Part shown: one piece after another, positions 24,638-34,972 of the stretch
Position numbering within the stretch: position 1 is the first letter of the stretch
Layout of the letters: each line of letters begins with the position of its first letter
NCBI RefSeq assembly: GCF_008042035.1
Contig: NZ_RDBL01000006.1
Coordinates: forward strand, 580,820-644,819
Direction of reading: 5' to 3'
DNA from: Streptomyces sp. col6
GTDB lineage: Bacteria > Actinomycetota > Actinomycetes > Streptomycetales > Streptomycetaceae
DNA: 64,000 nt
The notes under the pieces: model-generated
Told to the model about the DNA's origin: nothing
Database searches by the model: none
The model's input: only the letters and a program-made list of their open reading frames with translations
Program-made: the position numbers and the translations under genes

Positions 24638-26311
24638 GTGACCCAAGTGACCGAACGCAGCCCGTCGTTGTCGGCCGGACAGGGGCGCCCCGCCGTGCTG
24701 GTCGCGGCCGTGCTGCGCGGGGCCGTCGCGGCCGGGCTCGGCCTGGGCTCCGTCGCCGTCCTCGTCGCCGCGCTCTGGATCACCTCGCCGGCGCCGGACA
24801 GCGGACCCGGCGAGGCGTTCCACACGGCGGCCGGCCTGTGGCTGCTCGCGCACGGTGCCGAACTGATCAGGACCGAGACGCTGACCGGGGCCCCGGCTCC
24901 GATGGGGGTCGTCCCCTTGCTGCTCTCCGTCCTGCCGGTGTGGCTGGTGCACCGCGCGGCCCGGGACGTGATGGAGCCCGACGAGGGACGCGGCGTCCCG
25001 ACGCCCGGGGGTGCGTTCGCCTCGGTGACGGGCGGGTATCTGCTGGTCGGCGGGGCGGTCGTGCTCTACGCGCGGGGCGCCTCGCTGTCCGCCCGGCCGC
25101 TCTCGCTGCTCCTTCCAGCCGCTCTTGTCGTGGCGGGCGCCGCCGCGGCCGGCGTGTGGACGGCCTGCGGGCGCCCGCTCGGCCCGCCACCCACCTGGGC
25201 GCCGGTGCGGCTGCACGAGGCGATGGCGCGCACCCGCTTCCTGCGGCGGGCCGACGCGGTGGGCCGGGCGGCGGCGGCCGGGACGGCGGTGCTGCTGGGC
25301 GGCGGCGCCCTGGTCGTCGCCTCGGCCCTGGTCTGGCACGGGCAACCGGTGCAGGAGTCCTTCCTGCGGCTCTCCGGTGACTGGGGCGGCCGCGTCGCGG
25401 TGCTCCTGCTGGCGCTGGGGCTGGTGCCGAACGCGGCGGTGTGGGGCGCGGCGTACGGACTCGGCCCGGGTTTCTCCCTCGGTACGGCGTCGACGGTCGC
25501 CCCGCTCGCCTTCACCGGGCCCCCGGCCGTCCCCGACTTCCCGTTGCTGGCCGCGATGCCGGCCCAGGGGCCGGGCACACCCCTGAACTGGGCAGCCGGC
25601 GCGGCCCCGGTGGCGGCGGCACTGACGGTCGCCTGGTTCACGGTACGGAGGGCGGTCCCGGCCCCCGGCGAACCGGAGGGGCCCTGGAGCCTGTGGGAGA
25701 CCGCGCTCACCACCGCGCTGGGCGCGCTGGGGTGCGGGACCGGCGTGGCGCTGCTGGCGGCGGCGGCCGGAGGCCCGCTCGGCACGCACGCCCTGGCGGA
25801 CTTCGGGCCCGTGTGGTGGCTCACCGGGGCGGCGGCGCTGGCGTGGACGACCGTCATCGGGGTCCCGGCGGCCCTGCTGCTGAGGGCCTGGCGGCTGCGC
25901 GGACGTACCGGCGAGGACACCACCGCCAAGAAGGCCCGAAAGGACACCGCGAAGGAATCCCGGAAGGACACGGCCAAGAAGGCCCGGAACGACACCGCGG
26001 ACCGCCCCGCCGTCGTGCCCGTACCCGCCGCACAGGTGGCGGCCGGGCCCGCGAACGCGTCCCGCCGCGGCTGGTGGTCCCGCAGCGGCCGCCGCACCGC
26101 CGAGGAGGCGGAGCCGCAGCCCGACGGAGCGCCCGCCCCCGCCCCCGTACCGGCGTCCGACGGGGGAGAGGAGGACGTCGACGCGTACGACTTCCTGCCG
26201 ACCGACCCCTGGCACGCGCGAACCGCGGCTGAGCAACCCTCGGCCCCGCGACCGGAGCCGGCGGAGGACGAAGCGCCCCGCGATCCGGGTCCGCCGGCCG
26301 CTAGCGCTTGA
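24638..26311 (+). CDS. DUF6350 polytopic membrane protein
   Basis: Integral membrane protein of about 557 residues with ten or so hydrophobic helices over residues 20-420. Examples are AVAAGLGLGSVAVLVAALWI, GVVPLLLSVLPVWLVHRA and VAVLLLALGLVPNAAVWGAAYG. A charged, disordered C-terminal tail of about 130 residues contains Lys-rich KKARKDTAKESRKDT repeats. I recognise it as the DUF6350 protein that sits upstream of purN in Streptomyces; no function is known. GTG at 24638 follows GGGAG. Its stop overlaps the convergent gene by 11 bases. Confidence 0.82.
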   Translation: MTQVTERSPSLSAGQGRPAVLVAAVLRGAVAAGLGLGSVAVLVAALWITSPAPDSGPGEAFHTAAGLWLLAHGAELIRTETLTGAPAPMGVVPLLLSVLPVWLVHRAARDVMEPDEGRGVPTPGGAFASVTGGYLLVGGAVVLYARGASLSARPLSLLLPAALVVAGAAAAGVWTACGRPLGPPPTWAPVRLHEAMARTRFLRRADAVGRAAAAGTAVLLGGGALVVASALVWHGQPVQESFLRLSGDWGGRVAVLLLALGLVPNAAVWGAAYGLGPGFSLGTASTVAPLAFTGPPAVPDFPLLAAMPAQGPGTPLNWAAGAAPVAAALTVAWFTVRRAVPAPGEPEGPWSLWETALTTALGALGCGTGVALLAAAAGGPLGTHALADFGPVWWLTGAAALAWTTVIGVPAALLLRAWRLRGRTGEDTTAKKARKDTAKESRKDTAKKARNDTADRPAVVPVPAAQVAAGPANASRRGWWSRSGRRTAEEAEPQPDGAPAPAPVPASDGGEEDVDAYDFLPTDPWHARTAAEQPSAPRPEPAEDEAPRDPGPPAASA

Positions 26312-27206
26312 CGCCGAAGAAGGGCTCCAGCGGCTTCGGGAGCAGATCGTTGCAGCTCAGCTGGCCCGACTTGGTGAGAGCGTCGTTCACGCACGTGTAG
26401 TAGTCGCGGTAGACCAGTTGCACGGTGAACGTCGTCGCGACGATCACCAGCGCGACCAGGCCCGTCACCAGACCGCTCACTGCGGCCGTGGTCTGCTGCC
26501 GGCCCCCGCGCTGGGCGGCCTGGGTGCCGGGCGCGGCAGGCCCCCGGGCTCCGGCACCGCCCGCACCACCGGACCCAGCGCCACCGGCGCCACCGTCGGC
26601 AACGGCGCCCGGTCCCGGCGCAAGCGCTCCGCCCGGCACCGGCGGCTTCGGCTTGGCCCGCAGGGCGCTGATCGCCCAGTACGTGGCGAGCGCGCCGAGC
26701 AGCAGGGCGATCTCGGAGAAGTCGAAGATCGCGAAGAAGACGGCCCACATGCCGGTGAGCAGCGCGTAGCGGGCGCGGCGCTGGATGGGGTCGGTCGGGT
26801 CCCAGCGCGGTCCGGCCGGGGCTCCCTCGGGGCCGCCCCTCCCATTCGGGCCGCCCGGCCCGGCGGGCCGGCCGCCGAAGGGGCCGTTCTGACGGCCCGG
26901 CTGCCTGCTGCTCCACTGGCTGCCCCAGGCGGGCCGGCTGTCGGAGGACCCGCCCTCGGGCGTGTCCCCGCCGTTCCCGTCGCCCCCGCCGTTGCCGTCC
27001 GTACCGCCGCCGGACGGGTGACGCGGCTGCCAGGGCTGGTCGGGCCGGCCCTCGGGCGGCGGCGCGAACGGGTTGTCGTCGTCCCGACGGCCCCCGGACG
27101 AGTCGGAGGAGCCGGAGGACGAGGAGGAGGAGCGCTCGCGCATCAGCAGGGTGGCCCGCTCGGGCAGCGGCTGGCGGAAGGCGGTGCGGCGGCGTCGGTC
27201 CGGCAT
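26301..27206 (-). CDS. proline/glycine-rich two-helix membrane protein
   Basis: Protein of about 301 residues, not recognised by name. The first 150 residues are disordered, rich in S, G, P, D and R (SSSSSSGSSDSSGG, NPFAPPPEG). One membrane segment lies at about 165-195 (LLTGMWAVFFAIFDFSEIALLLGALATYWAI). A Gly/Ala-rich loop follows, then a second helix (AAVSGLVTGLVALVIVATTFTVQLV) and a short C-terminus with two Cys (YYTCVNDALTKSGQLSCNDLLP) that could form a disulfide outside the cell. ATG at 27206 has GGGGAAG upstream; ATG at 27143 is the alternative. It is a common Streptomyces neighbour of purN. Confidence 0.7.
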   Translation of the reverse strand: MPDRRRRTAFRQPLPERATLLMRERSSSSSSGSSDSSGGRRDDDNPFAPPPEGRPDQPWQPRHPSGGGTDGNGGGDGNGGDTPEGGSSDSRPAWGSQWSSRQPGRQNGPFGGRPAGPGGPNGRGGPEGAPAGPRWDPTDPIQRRARYALLTGMWAVFFAIFDFSEIALLLGALATYWAISALRAKPKPPVPGGALAPGPGAVADGGAGGAGSGGAGGAGARGPAAPGTQAAQRGGRQQTTAAVSGLVTGLVALVIVATTFTVQLVYRDYYTCVNDALTKSGQLSCNDLLPKPLEPFFGVKR

Positions 27207-27536
27207 GTGGTGAACGTCTTCCCCATCTCGTCGTTTCCGCCCGGCGGACGGTTCGCTGCCCCTGACGCTACCTTCCGGCGAGGAGGCGCCGATAGCGGGG
27301 AGCGCGGGCGCGCGGGCCCGTACGCGCGGGCGGCCGGGCCGGGGCCTGCTCACCCCGTCAGCCAAGGGCCCGGCGAGGTGCCGGTATCGTTGCTGACGGT
27401 CGGCCCGTTCGTAGAGTTCCCCATATCGGGGAGTGCGCTCCTTTCGTACGACCGTACACATCGCATGCCGTCGCCCCGGAGCCGTGGTGGCGGGCCGGCC
27501 GATTCGAACCGCACGCACGCGAGAAAGGGCCCAGCC
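27207..27536. other. divergent intergenic region upstream of purN
   Basis: About 330 bases. On plus, a candidate promoter for purNH is -35 TTGCTG (27390-27395) and -10 TAGAGT (27412-27417), spacer 16. Just downstream is a small dyad TTCCCC-ATATC-GGGGA (27417-27432), which could be an operator or a 5' hairpin. The leader to the purN GTG is about 110 bases. No gene is visible. Confidence 0.4.
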
Positions 27537-28193
27537 GTGGCCTCCCCGCTCTCCTCCGCCCGCCCGGCCCGTGTGGTCGTCCTGGTCTCCGGGTCCGGTA
27601 CGAACCTCCAGGCCCTGCTCGACGCGATCGGCGACGACCCCGACGGCTTCGGCGCCCGGATCGTCGCGGTCGGCGCCGACCGCGACGGCATCGCCGGCCT
27701 GGAACGGGCCGAGCGCGCCGGGCTCCCGACCTTCGTGTGCCGCGTCAAGGACCACGCGTCGCGGGAGGAGTGGGACGCCGCGCTCGCCGGGGCGACCGCC
27801 GCGCACCGGCCGGACCTCGTGGTGTCCGCCGGGTTCATGAAGATCGTGGGCAAGGAGTTCCTCGCCCGGTTCGGCGGCCGGTTCGTCAACACCCACCCCG
27901 CCCTGCTCCCCAGCTTTCCCGGTGCCCACGGCGTGCGTGACGCGCTCGCGTACGGCGTGAAGGTCACCGGGTGCACCGTCCACTTCGTCGACGACGGTGT
28001 CGACACCGGTCCGATCATCGCGCAGGGCGTGGTCGAGGTGACCGAAGAGGACACCCCGGAGGGCGAAGCGGCCCTCCACGAACGCATCAAGGAAGTCGAG
28101 CGCAAGCTGCTCGTCGAGGCCGTGGGGCGGCTCGCCCGTGACGGCTATCGCATTGAGGGACGAAAGGTTCATCTCGGTCATGTCGGTGAATAA
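27537..28193 (+). CDS. purN: phosphoribosylglycinamide formyltransferase
   Basis: GAR transformylase of 218 residues, third step of de novo purine synthesis, using 10-formyl-tetrahydrofolate. It starts with the nucleotide-binding strand [20 protein letters not shown] and has the catalytic region with [15 protein letters not shown] (Asn-His pair) and later [13 protein letters not shown] with the catalytic Asp. GTG at 27537 follows GAGAAAGGG. The last 14 bases overlap purH, so the two are co-translated. FolD, encoded nearby, helps supply the cofactor. Confidence 0.96.
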   Translation: MASPLSSARPARVVVLVSGSGTNLQALLDAIGDDPDGFGARIVAVGADRDGIAGLERAERAGLPTFVCRVKDHASREEWDAALAGATAAHRPDLVVSAGFMKIVGKEFLARFGGRFVNTHPALLPSFPGAHGVRDALAYGVKVTGCTVHFVDDGVDTGPIIAQGVVEVTEEDTPEGEAALHERIKEVERKLLVEAVGRLARDGYRIEGRKVHLGHVGE

Positions 28194-29733
28194 GCCCATC
28201 CGCCGCGCCCTGGTCAGCGTCTACGACAAGACGGGGCTCGAAGACCTCGCCCGCGGTCTGCACGAGGCGGGTGTCGAGCTGGTCTCCACCGGCTCCACCG
28301 CCGGAAGGATCGCCGCCGCCGGCGTCCCGGTCACCAAGGTCGAGGAGCTGACCGGCTTCCCCGAGTGCCTCGACGGCCGCGTCAAGACGCTGCACCCCCG
28401 CGTCCACGCCGGCATCCTCGCCGACCTGCGCCTGGACGCGCACCGCGAGCAGCTCGCCGAGCTGGGCGTGGAGCCGTTCGACCTGGTGGTCGTGAACCTC
28501 TACCCGTTCAAGGAGACCGTCGCCTCCGGCGCCACCGCCGACGAGTGCGTCGAGCAGATCGACATCGGCGGCCCGTCGATGGTCCGCGCCGCCGCCAAGA
28601 ACCACCCGTCCGTGGCCGTCGTCACCAGCCCGGAGCGTTACGCCGACGTGCTCGCCGCGGTCAAGGAGGGCGGCTTCGACCTGACCGCCCGCAAGCGGCT
28701 CGCCGCCGAGGCCTTCCAGCACACCGCCGCCTACGACGTGGCCGTCGCCGGCTGGTTCGCCGACGAGTACGCCGCCGCCGACGACTCGGGCTTCCCGGAC
28801 TTCCTCGGTGCGACCTACGCCCGCGAGAACGTCCTGCGCTACGGCGAGAACCCGCACCAGCCCGCCGCGCTCTACACCTCCGGCACCGGCGGCCTCGCCG
28901 AGGCGGAGCAGCTGCACGGCAAGGAGATGTCCTACAACAACTACACGGACACCGACGCCGCGCGCCGGGCCGCGTACGACCACGACGAGCCGTGCGTCGC
29001 GATCATCAAGCACGCCAACCCCTGTGGCATCGCGATTGCCGACGACGTCGCGACCGCGCACCGCAACGCGCACGCCTGCGACCCGCTCTCCGCGTTCGGC
29101 GGTGTCATCGCCGTCAACCGTCCGGTGACCGTCGAGATGGCCGAGCAGGTCGCGGAGATCTTCACCGAGGTCATCGTCGCCCCGGCGTACGAGGACGGCG
29201 CGGTCGAGATCCTGTCCCGCAAGAAGAACATCCGCGTGCTGCGCTGCCCCGAGGCCCCGGCCGCCGAGGTCGAGGTCAAGCCGATCGACGGCGGCGCGCT
29301 GCTCCAGGTGACCGACCGTCTCCAGGCCGAGGGCGACGACCCGGCCAACTGGACGCTCGCCACGGGCGAGGCGCTCTCCGCCGACGAGCTGCGCGAGCTG
29401 GCCTTCGCCTGGAAGGCGTGCCGCGCGGTCAAGTCCAACGCGATCCTGCTCGCCAAGGACGGCGCCTCGGTCGGCGTCGGCATGGGCCAGGTCAACCGCG
29501 TCGACTCCGCGAAGCTCGCCGTCGAGCGCGCGGGCGAGGAGCGGGCGGCCGGTTCGTACGCGGCGTCCGACGCGTTCTTCCCCTTCCCGGACGGGCTGGA
29601 GATCCTGACCGCGGCCGGCATCAAGGCCGTGGCCCAGCCGGGCGGTTCGGTCCGCGACGAGCTGGTGGTCGAGGCCGCGAAGAAGGCGGGCGTGACGATG
29701 TACTTCACGGGGACGCGGCACTTCTTCCACTGA
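28180..29733 (+). CDS. purH: bifunctional AICAR formyltransferase / IMP cyclohydrolase
   Basis: Enzyme of 517 residues catalysing the last two steps of IMP synthesis. The N-terminal MGS-like IMP cyclohydrolase domain (about 1-190) has [25 protein letters not shown] (a short part is diagnostic) and [15 protein letters not shown]. The C-terminal AICAR transformylase has [23 protein letters not shown] (catalytic Lys-His) and [16 protein letters not shown] at 28180 gives a 14-base overlap with purN. Normal length; ends in a perfect 21-bp hairpin. Confidence 0.97.
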   Translation: MSVNKPIRRALVSVYDKTGLEDLARGLHEAGVELVSTGSTAGRIAAAGVPVTKVEELTGFPECLDGRVKTLHPRVHAGILADLRLDAHREQLAELGVEPFDLVVVNLYPFKETVASGATADECVEQIDIGGPSMVRAAAKNHPSVAVVTSPERYADVLAAVKEGGFDLTARKRLAAEAFQHTAAYDVAVAGWFADEYAAADDSGFPDFLGATYARENVLRYGENPHQPAALYTSGTGGLAEAEQLHGKEMSYNNYTDTDAARRAAYDHDEPCVAIIKHANPCGIAIADDVATAHRNAHACDPLSAFGGVIAVNRPVTVEMAEQVAEIFTEVIVAPAYEDGAVEILSRKKNIRVLRCPEAPAAEVEVKPIDGGALLQVTDRLQAEGDDPANWTLATGEALSADELRELAFAWKACRAVKSNAILLAKDGASVGVGMGQVNRVDSAKLAVERAGEERAAGSYAASDAFFPFPDGLEILTAAGIKAVAQPGGSVRDELVVEAAKKAGVTMYFTGTRHFFH

Positions 29734-29742
29734 CCCGTACGA

Positions 29743-29788
29743 CGAAGGGCCGGTCTCCCCGAACGAGTTCGGGGAGACCGGCCCTTCG
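29743..29788. terminator. strong hairpin after purH
   Basis: Perfect 21-bp stem (29743-29763 with 29768-29788) and 4-base loop CGAG, between convergent purH and the RDD gene. There is no T-run, but it is long enough to stop both transcripts. Confidence 0.85.
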
Positions 29789-29804
29789 TGTATCGCCCGC
29801 GGCG

Positions 29805-30506
29805 TTACTTCTTGATGACCAGGGTGTTGGCGGCCTTGTCGTGCCAGCCGCGCAGCTGCCCGGTGTTGTCGAAGAACGGCGAGATCACGATCAGGACGTA
29901 ACCCAGGAAGCAGGTGATGTAACCGAGGCCGATCGGGAAGCCCCAGCGGACCAGCGCCGGGCCGAAGGTCGGCTTCTGGCCGGTCCGGGAGTTGACGATC
30001 CGCATGCCGAGGATCATCTTGCCGGGGGTGGTGCCCATCGCGCTGACGAAGATGACGTCGTAGAAGATGAACGTCAGGGCCGAGACGAGCACGGCCCCGA
30101 AGATGGAGCCCAGGGCCAGCCCGGCGGAGCTGTCGTCGTCCGCCTTCATGCCGGCGAAAGCGGCCCCGAAGATGATCATGTTGAGCACGATCACCACGAT
30201 GTAGGCGAAGATCATGTCGAGCAGACGCGCGCCGAAGCGGGCGCCGTACGTGCCGACCTCCACCGTGCCGAGACCGGGGACGTTCGCGTAGCCCTCGGGC
30301 GCCGGGCCACCGGGCTGGCCCGGGTACTGCGGCGGGACCTGGCCGTACGGGGCCTGGCCCGGCTGCTGCGGGTAGCCGTAGCCCGGCTGGCCCTGCGGCG
30401 GGACACCCTGGGGAGCCTGCGGGTAGCCGTATCCGGGCTGGCCCTGCGGCGGCTGGCCGGGCTGCTGCCCGTAGGGGTTGTTCGGGTTCGGGTCGCCGAA
30501 GCTCAT
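29805..30506 (-). CDS. RDD-family membrane protein with proline-rich N-tail
   Basis: Protein of 233 residues. Residues 1-85 are a disordered Pro/Gln/Gly/Tyr tail (GQQPGQPPQGQPGYGYPQ-type repeats). An RDD domain follows with the signature Arg and Asp residues (GARFGARLLDMIFAYIVVIV) and about four membrane helices. RDD proteins are thought to be small transporters or ion exchangers; the substrate here is unknown. ATG at 30506 has GGAGGAA upstream. The leader is about 120 bases with a TATAAC box near 30614-30619 on minus. Confidence 0.87.
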   Translation of the reverse strand: MSFGDPNPNNPYGQQPGQPPQGQPGYGYPQAPQGVPPQGQPGYGYPQQPGQAPYGQVPPQYPGQPGGPAPEGYANVPGLGTVEVGTYGARFGARLLDMIFAYIVVIVLNMIIFGAAFAGMKADDDSSAGLALGSIFGAVLVSALTFIFYDVIFVSAMGTTPGKMILGMRIVNSRTGQKPTFGPALVRWGFPIGLGYITCFLGYVLIVISPFFDNTGQLRGWHDKAANTLVIKK

Positions 30507-30734
30507 CTGGGCGTTCCTCCAACGGACGTACGGGGACGGGTGCGGCCGCGCGGAGGAAAGAAAACGTCAGTGGTCCGCCCCCCGGGTACTTCTGCGGCAC
30601 TGCGGCCTTCATCGTTATAAGTGGAAAGTAAGTTTGTCCAGTCGTGCCCGAAGAAGTTGTGCAAGTGCAACCTGGCCTGCCCGAACCCTGGGCGGAATTG
30701 GTCCGGGGGCGGGGTCATCCGCGAGTATGGGCAC

Positions 30735-31604
30735 ATGACTGCCCAGATTCTCGATGGCAAGGCCACCGCAGCCGCGATCAAGTCCGATCTGACCGCCCGC
30801 GTGGCGGCCCTCAAGGCCCGGGGCATCACCCCCGGCCTGGGAACCCTGCTGGTCGGGGACGACCCGGGCAGCAGGTGGTACGTGAACGGCAAGCACCGCG
30901 ACTGCGCACAGGTCGGCATCGGCTCCATCCAGCGCGAACTGCCCGACACCGCCACGCAGGAGGAGATCGAGGAGGTCGTCCGCGAACTCAACGCCGACCC
31001 CGCCTGCACGGGTTACATCGTGCAGCTTCCCCTCCCCAAGGGCATCGACACCAACCGCGTCCTGGAACTCATGGACCCGGCCAAGGACGCCGACGGCCTC
31101 CACCCGATGAACCTCGGCCGGCTGGTGCTCAACGAGACCGGCCCGCTCCCCTGCACCCCGCAGGGCGTCGTCCAACTGCTGCGCCACCACGGCGTGGAGA
31201 TCAACGGTGCGCACGTCGTGGTCGTCGGACGCGGTGTCACCATCGGGCGGTCCATCCCGCTGCTGCTCACCCGCAAGTCGGAGAACGCCACGGTGACCCA
31301 GTGCCACACCGGTACGCGGGACCTGGCCGCCCACCTGAAGCAGGCCGACATCATCGTCGCCGCGGCGGGCGTGCCGCACATCATCAAGCCGGAGTACGTG
31401 AAGCCGGGCGCCGCGGTCCTCGACGTCGGCGTCAGCCGTGACGAGGACGGCAAGATCGTCGGCGACGTCCACCCGGGCGTGGCCGAGGTCGCCGCCTGGA
31501 TCTCGCCGAACCCGGGCGGTGTCGGCCCGATGACCCGCGCCCAGCTGCTCGTCAACGTGGTCGAGGCCGCCGAGCGCGACGCGTCCGCCGTCTCCGCCGG
31601 CTGA
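30735..31604 (+). CDS. folD: methylenetetrahydrofolate dehydrogenase / cyclohydrolase
   Basis: Bifunctional NADP-dependent enzyme of 289 residues making 10-formyl-THF, the one-carbon donor for PurN and PurH. Visible motifs: [28 protein letters not shown] (catalytic Lys in the first domain), [31 protein letters not shown] and [16 protein letters not shown] (Rossmann nucleotide-binding), then [19 protein letters not shown] at the C-terminus. Usual family length. ATG at 30735 starts at the conserved MTAQILDG. The DUF3017 gene follows after 20 bases. Confidence 0.96.
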   Translation: MTAQILDGKATAAAIKSDLTARVAALKARGITPGLGTLLVGDDPGSRWYVNGKHRDCAQVGIGSIQRELPDTATQEEIEEVVRELNADPACTGYIVQLPLPKGIDTNRVLELMDPAKDADGLHPMNLGRLVLNETGPLPCTPQGVVQLLRHHGVEINGAHVVVVGRGVTIGRSIPLLLTRKSENATVTQCHTGTRDLAAHLKQADIIVAAAGVPHIIKPEYVKPGAAVLDVGVSRDEDGKIVGDVHPGVAEVAAWISPNPGGVGPMTRAQLLVNVVEAAERDASAVSAG

Positions 31605-31624
31605 TCAGGTCCGGGAGGAACCCC

Positions 31625-32287
31625 ATGGGTGCGACGAGCGGCGCCGCCGAAGAGGCCGGCACGGGGGCGCCCGGGGCCCCGGCGGAAACGCCAGGGGCGC
31701 CGGCACGGACGCCCGGGTCCGCGGCCGGTGACGCGAGCGGTGCGGAGGCCGGCGGTGCGGACGCCAACGGTGCGGACGTGACGGTCGCGGACGAGGGCGG
31801 TGCGACGCGGAGCGATGCGAGCGCGTCCGGCGCCGACGAGGACGGTGGGCCGGACCCCGCGCCCGACACCGGCGCCACCGTCGCCGACACGCGGCGGTCG
31901 CGGCGGTTCTCGCTCACCCGGGACACCGCGCGGCCCGAGGGCGGCGGCCGGGCGGCCGGGGGCGACGCGCCCGCGCCGGCCCGGCAGTGGCCGCTGCTCG
32001 CGGTGCTCTGCACGGCCGGTGCCGGACTGCTGATCGTGGCCGCCGACCCCTTCGAGCAGGCGTTCCGCGTCGGCACGATACTGATCGGCATCGCCCTCGT
32101 CGCGGGCGCGGTCCTGCGTATCGCCGTGCGTTCGGTGGGCATGCTCGCTGTGCGGTCCCGCTTCACCGACCTGGTGACGTACGGGCTGCTCGGCACCCTC
32201 ATCGTGCTGCTCGCGCTGGTCGCGCAGCCGCAGCCGTGGCTGGACATCCCGTTCCTGGAGGACGCGGTCCACTTCACGGTCCGCTGA
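31625..32287 (+). CDS. DUF3017 membrane protein
   Basis: Protein of 220 residues in one transcript with folD. The first 120 residues are a disordered Ala/Gly/Asp/Thr tail. The DUF3017 domain (about 120-215) contains three membrane segments: QWPLLAVLCTAGAGLLIVAA, VGTILIGIALVAGAVLRIAV and FTDLVTYGLLGTLIVLLALVA. It ends near PQPWLDIPFLEDAVHFTVR. This family follows folD across actinobacteria; its function is unknown. The ribosome-binding site GGGAGGAA precedes ATG at 31625. Confidence 0.87.
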   Translation: MGATSGAAEEAGTGAPGAPAETPGAPARTPGSAAGDASGAEAGGADANGADVTVADEGGATRSDASASGADEDGGPDPAPDTGATVADTRRSRRFSLTRDTARPEGGGRAAGGDAPAPARQWPLLAVLCTAGAGLLIVAADPFEQAFRVGTILIGIALVAGAVLRIAVRSVGMLAVRSRFTDLVTYGLLGTLIVLLALVAQPQPWLDIPFLEDAVHFTVR

Positions 32288-32303
32288 CCTGTGGTCCGTA
32301 TGA

Positions 32304-32343
32304 CCGGTGCCCGTCCCCTCCCCCGAGAAGGGACGGACACCGG
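32304..32343. terminator. hairpin after folD-DUF3017
   Basis: 14-bp stem (CCGGTGCCCGTCCC at 32304-32317 with 32330-32343; one G-T pair) and 12-base loop, 17 bases after the DUF3017 stop. Confidence 0.7.
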
Positions 32344-33622
<1,279 letters not shown>

Positions 33623-33631
33623 TCCACCACG

Positions 33632-33678
33632 CACCACGCCCCCGGCAGCCGCAGCGCTGCCGGGGGCGTGGTGTTTTT
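33632..33678 (+). terminator. intrinsic terminator of mdh
   Basis: Perfect 17-bp stem (33632-33648 with 33657-33673), 8-base loop and TTTTT at 33674-33678, 10 bases after the mdh stop. It may also stop the convergent PEP-mutase-like gene. Confidence 0.92.
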
Positions 33679-33681
33679 ACG

Positions 33682-34407
33682 TCAGCAAAGACCGTCCGCG
33701 ATGTCCCGCACGGCCGCCATGGCCCGCCGCAGGAGCCCGGGGCCGAACGTGATCCTGGTCGCGCCCCGCTCACCGAGGAGGCGCGGCCCCGGCCCGTCCG
33801 CGACGGCCAGCGCGTTCAGCGGCTGCCCCGGCAGGGCCCCGGCCAGCAGGCCGAACACCTCGGCCGGGGCGGCGATCGGATAGAGGCAGTCCGCCCCCGC
33901 CGCCGTGTACAGCCGGGCCCGGCGCAGCGTCTCCGCCGCCGGGTCCACGGAGTCCGGGACGCCCGTGACGTACGTGTCGATCCGGGCGTTGACGAACAAC
34001 GCGTCCCCGGCCGCCGCCCGCACCGCCGCCAGCCGGTCCGCCTGCCGTCCGGCGTCCACCAGGACCCCGTCCACGGTGTCCTCCAGATTGCAGCCGACGG
34101 CCCCCGTGACGAGCAGCCGCTCCACCAGCTCACCGGCCGCCAGCCCGTACCCGGCCTCGATGTCGGCGGACACCGGTACGCACACGGACCGGGCGATCCG
34201 CGCCACCGCCGCGAACATCTCGTCGGCGGGCGTCGCGCCGTCCTCGTAACCGAGGGACGCGGCCACCCCCGCGCTCGGTGTGGCGAGCGCGCGGAAGCCG
34301 GCGTCCGCGAAGGCCCGCGCGCTCGCGGCGTCCCACGGGCCGGGGAGGACCAGCGGGTCGCCGGGGGCGCGGTCGTGGTGCAGGGCCCGCAGGCCGGAGG
34401 CGGTCAC
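33682..34407 (-). CDS. isocitrate lyase / PEP mutase superfamily protein
   Basis: Predicted TIM-barrel enzyme of 241 residues that makes or breaks C-C or P-C bonds next to a carboxylate. Motifs: LVLPGPWDAASARAFADAGFRALATPS, then PVSADIEAGYG (metal-binding Asp-x-Glu), GCNLEDTVDG and FVNARIDTYV. The loop that carries the KKCGH motif of true isocitrate lyases is absent, as in the oxaloacetase, carboxyphosphonoenolpyruvate and 2-methylisocitrate-like branch. The substrate is unknown. GTG at 34407 lies 8 bases after the upstream AhpD-like gene, so the pair should be one transcript. Confidence 0.85.
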   Translation of the reverse strand: MTASGLRALHHDRAPGDPLVLPGPWDAASARAFADAGFRALATPSAGVAASLGYEDGATPADEMFAAVARIARSVCVPVSADIEAGYGLAAGELVERLLVTGAVGCNLEDTVDGVLVDAGRQADRLAAVRAAAGDALFVNARIDTYVTGVPDSVDPAAETLRRARLYTAAGADCLYPIAAPAEVFGLLAGALPGQPLNALAVADGPGPRLLGERGATRITFGPGLLRRAMAAVRDIADGLC

Positions 34408-34415
34408 CGGGCCGC

Positions 34416-34925
34416 TCAGCCGTGGTCGCCGGGCGTGTAGTGGCCCGGCACCATGCGGGTGGACACGGCGAACCGGTTCCAGGCGTTGATCGTGATGATC
34501 GCGCCGATGAGGTGGGCCAGCTCCTCCTCGCCGAAGTGCTTCGCGGCCCGCGCGTACACCTCGTCCGGGACGAAGCCGTCGGTCAGCAGGGTCACCGCCT
34601 CGGTCAGCTCGATCGCCGCGATCTCCTTCGGCGTGTAGAAGTGCTGCGACTCCTCCCACGCGCTGAGCTGGATGATCCGCTCCAGCGACTCGCCCGCCGC
34701 GAGCGCGTCCTTGGTGTGCATGTCCAGGCAGAACGCGCAGTGGTTGATCTGCGAGGCCCGGATCTTCACCAGCTCGCCGATCACCGGGTCGATGCCCCTG
34801 CGCGAGGCGGCGTCCAGGCGGGCCATCGCCTTGTAGACGTCGGGGGCGTGCTGCGACCAGGCCAGCCGCTGGGTGTGCTCGGGGCAGTACTCGGTGGTGC
34901 TGTCGCTGTTCTCGTTCGTCGTCAT
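34416..34925 (-). CDS. carboxymuconolactone decarboxylase / AhpD-like protein
   Basis: Protein of 169 residues with the AhpD-type redox motif CAFCLDMH (Cys-x-x-Cys then His), preceded by LVKIRASQINH, so it is probably an alkylhydroperoxidase-like thiol enzyme rather than a decarboxylase. The C-terminal half (FTPKEIAAIELTEAVTLL, LIGAIITINAWNRFAV) is typical of the helical fold. ATG at 34925 follows GAGGGG and starts 47 bases from the divergent MocR gene. Likely regulated by that MocR protein; the role of the pair is unknown. Confidence 0.88.
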   Translation of the reverse strand: MTTNENSDSTTEYCPEHTQRLAWSQHAPDVYKAMARLDAASRRGIDPVIGELVKIRASQINHCAFCLDMHTKDALAAGESLERIIQLSAWEESQHFYTPKEIAAIELTEAVTLLTDGFVPDEVYARAAKHFGEEELAHLIGAIITINAWNRFAVSTRMVPGHYTPGDHG

Positions 34926-34929
34926 GCCC

Positions 34930-34964
34930 CTCACGCTACGGGGTGAGTGGCGCAGCGGTATGGT
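34930..34964. promoter_or_regulatory. compact divergent promoter with inverted repeat (MocR operator candidate)
   Basis: Only 47 bases separate the AhpD-like gene (minus) and mocR (plus). CTCAC (34930-34934) and GTGAG (34943-34947) form an inverted repeat with 8-base spacer. The minus -10 TAGCGT (34933-34938) overlaps it, and the plus -10 TATGGT (34959-34964) lies 12 bases beyond. The mocR ATG follows its -10 by only 8 bases, so that mRNA is probably leaderless or nearly so. Confidence 0.5.
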
Positions 34965-34972
34965 CCATTTCC

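Noticed and set aside
27498..27515. GATTCGAAC, resembling the T-loop of a tRNA on minus.
   Set aside because: The flanking bases cannot form the 5-bp T-stem, and no acceptor, D or anticodon arm is present.
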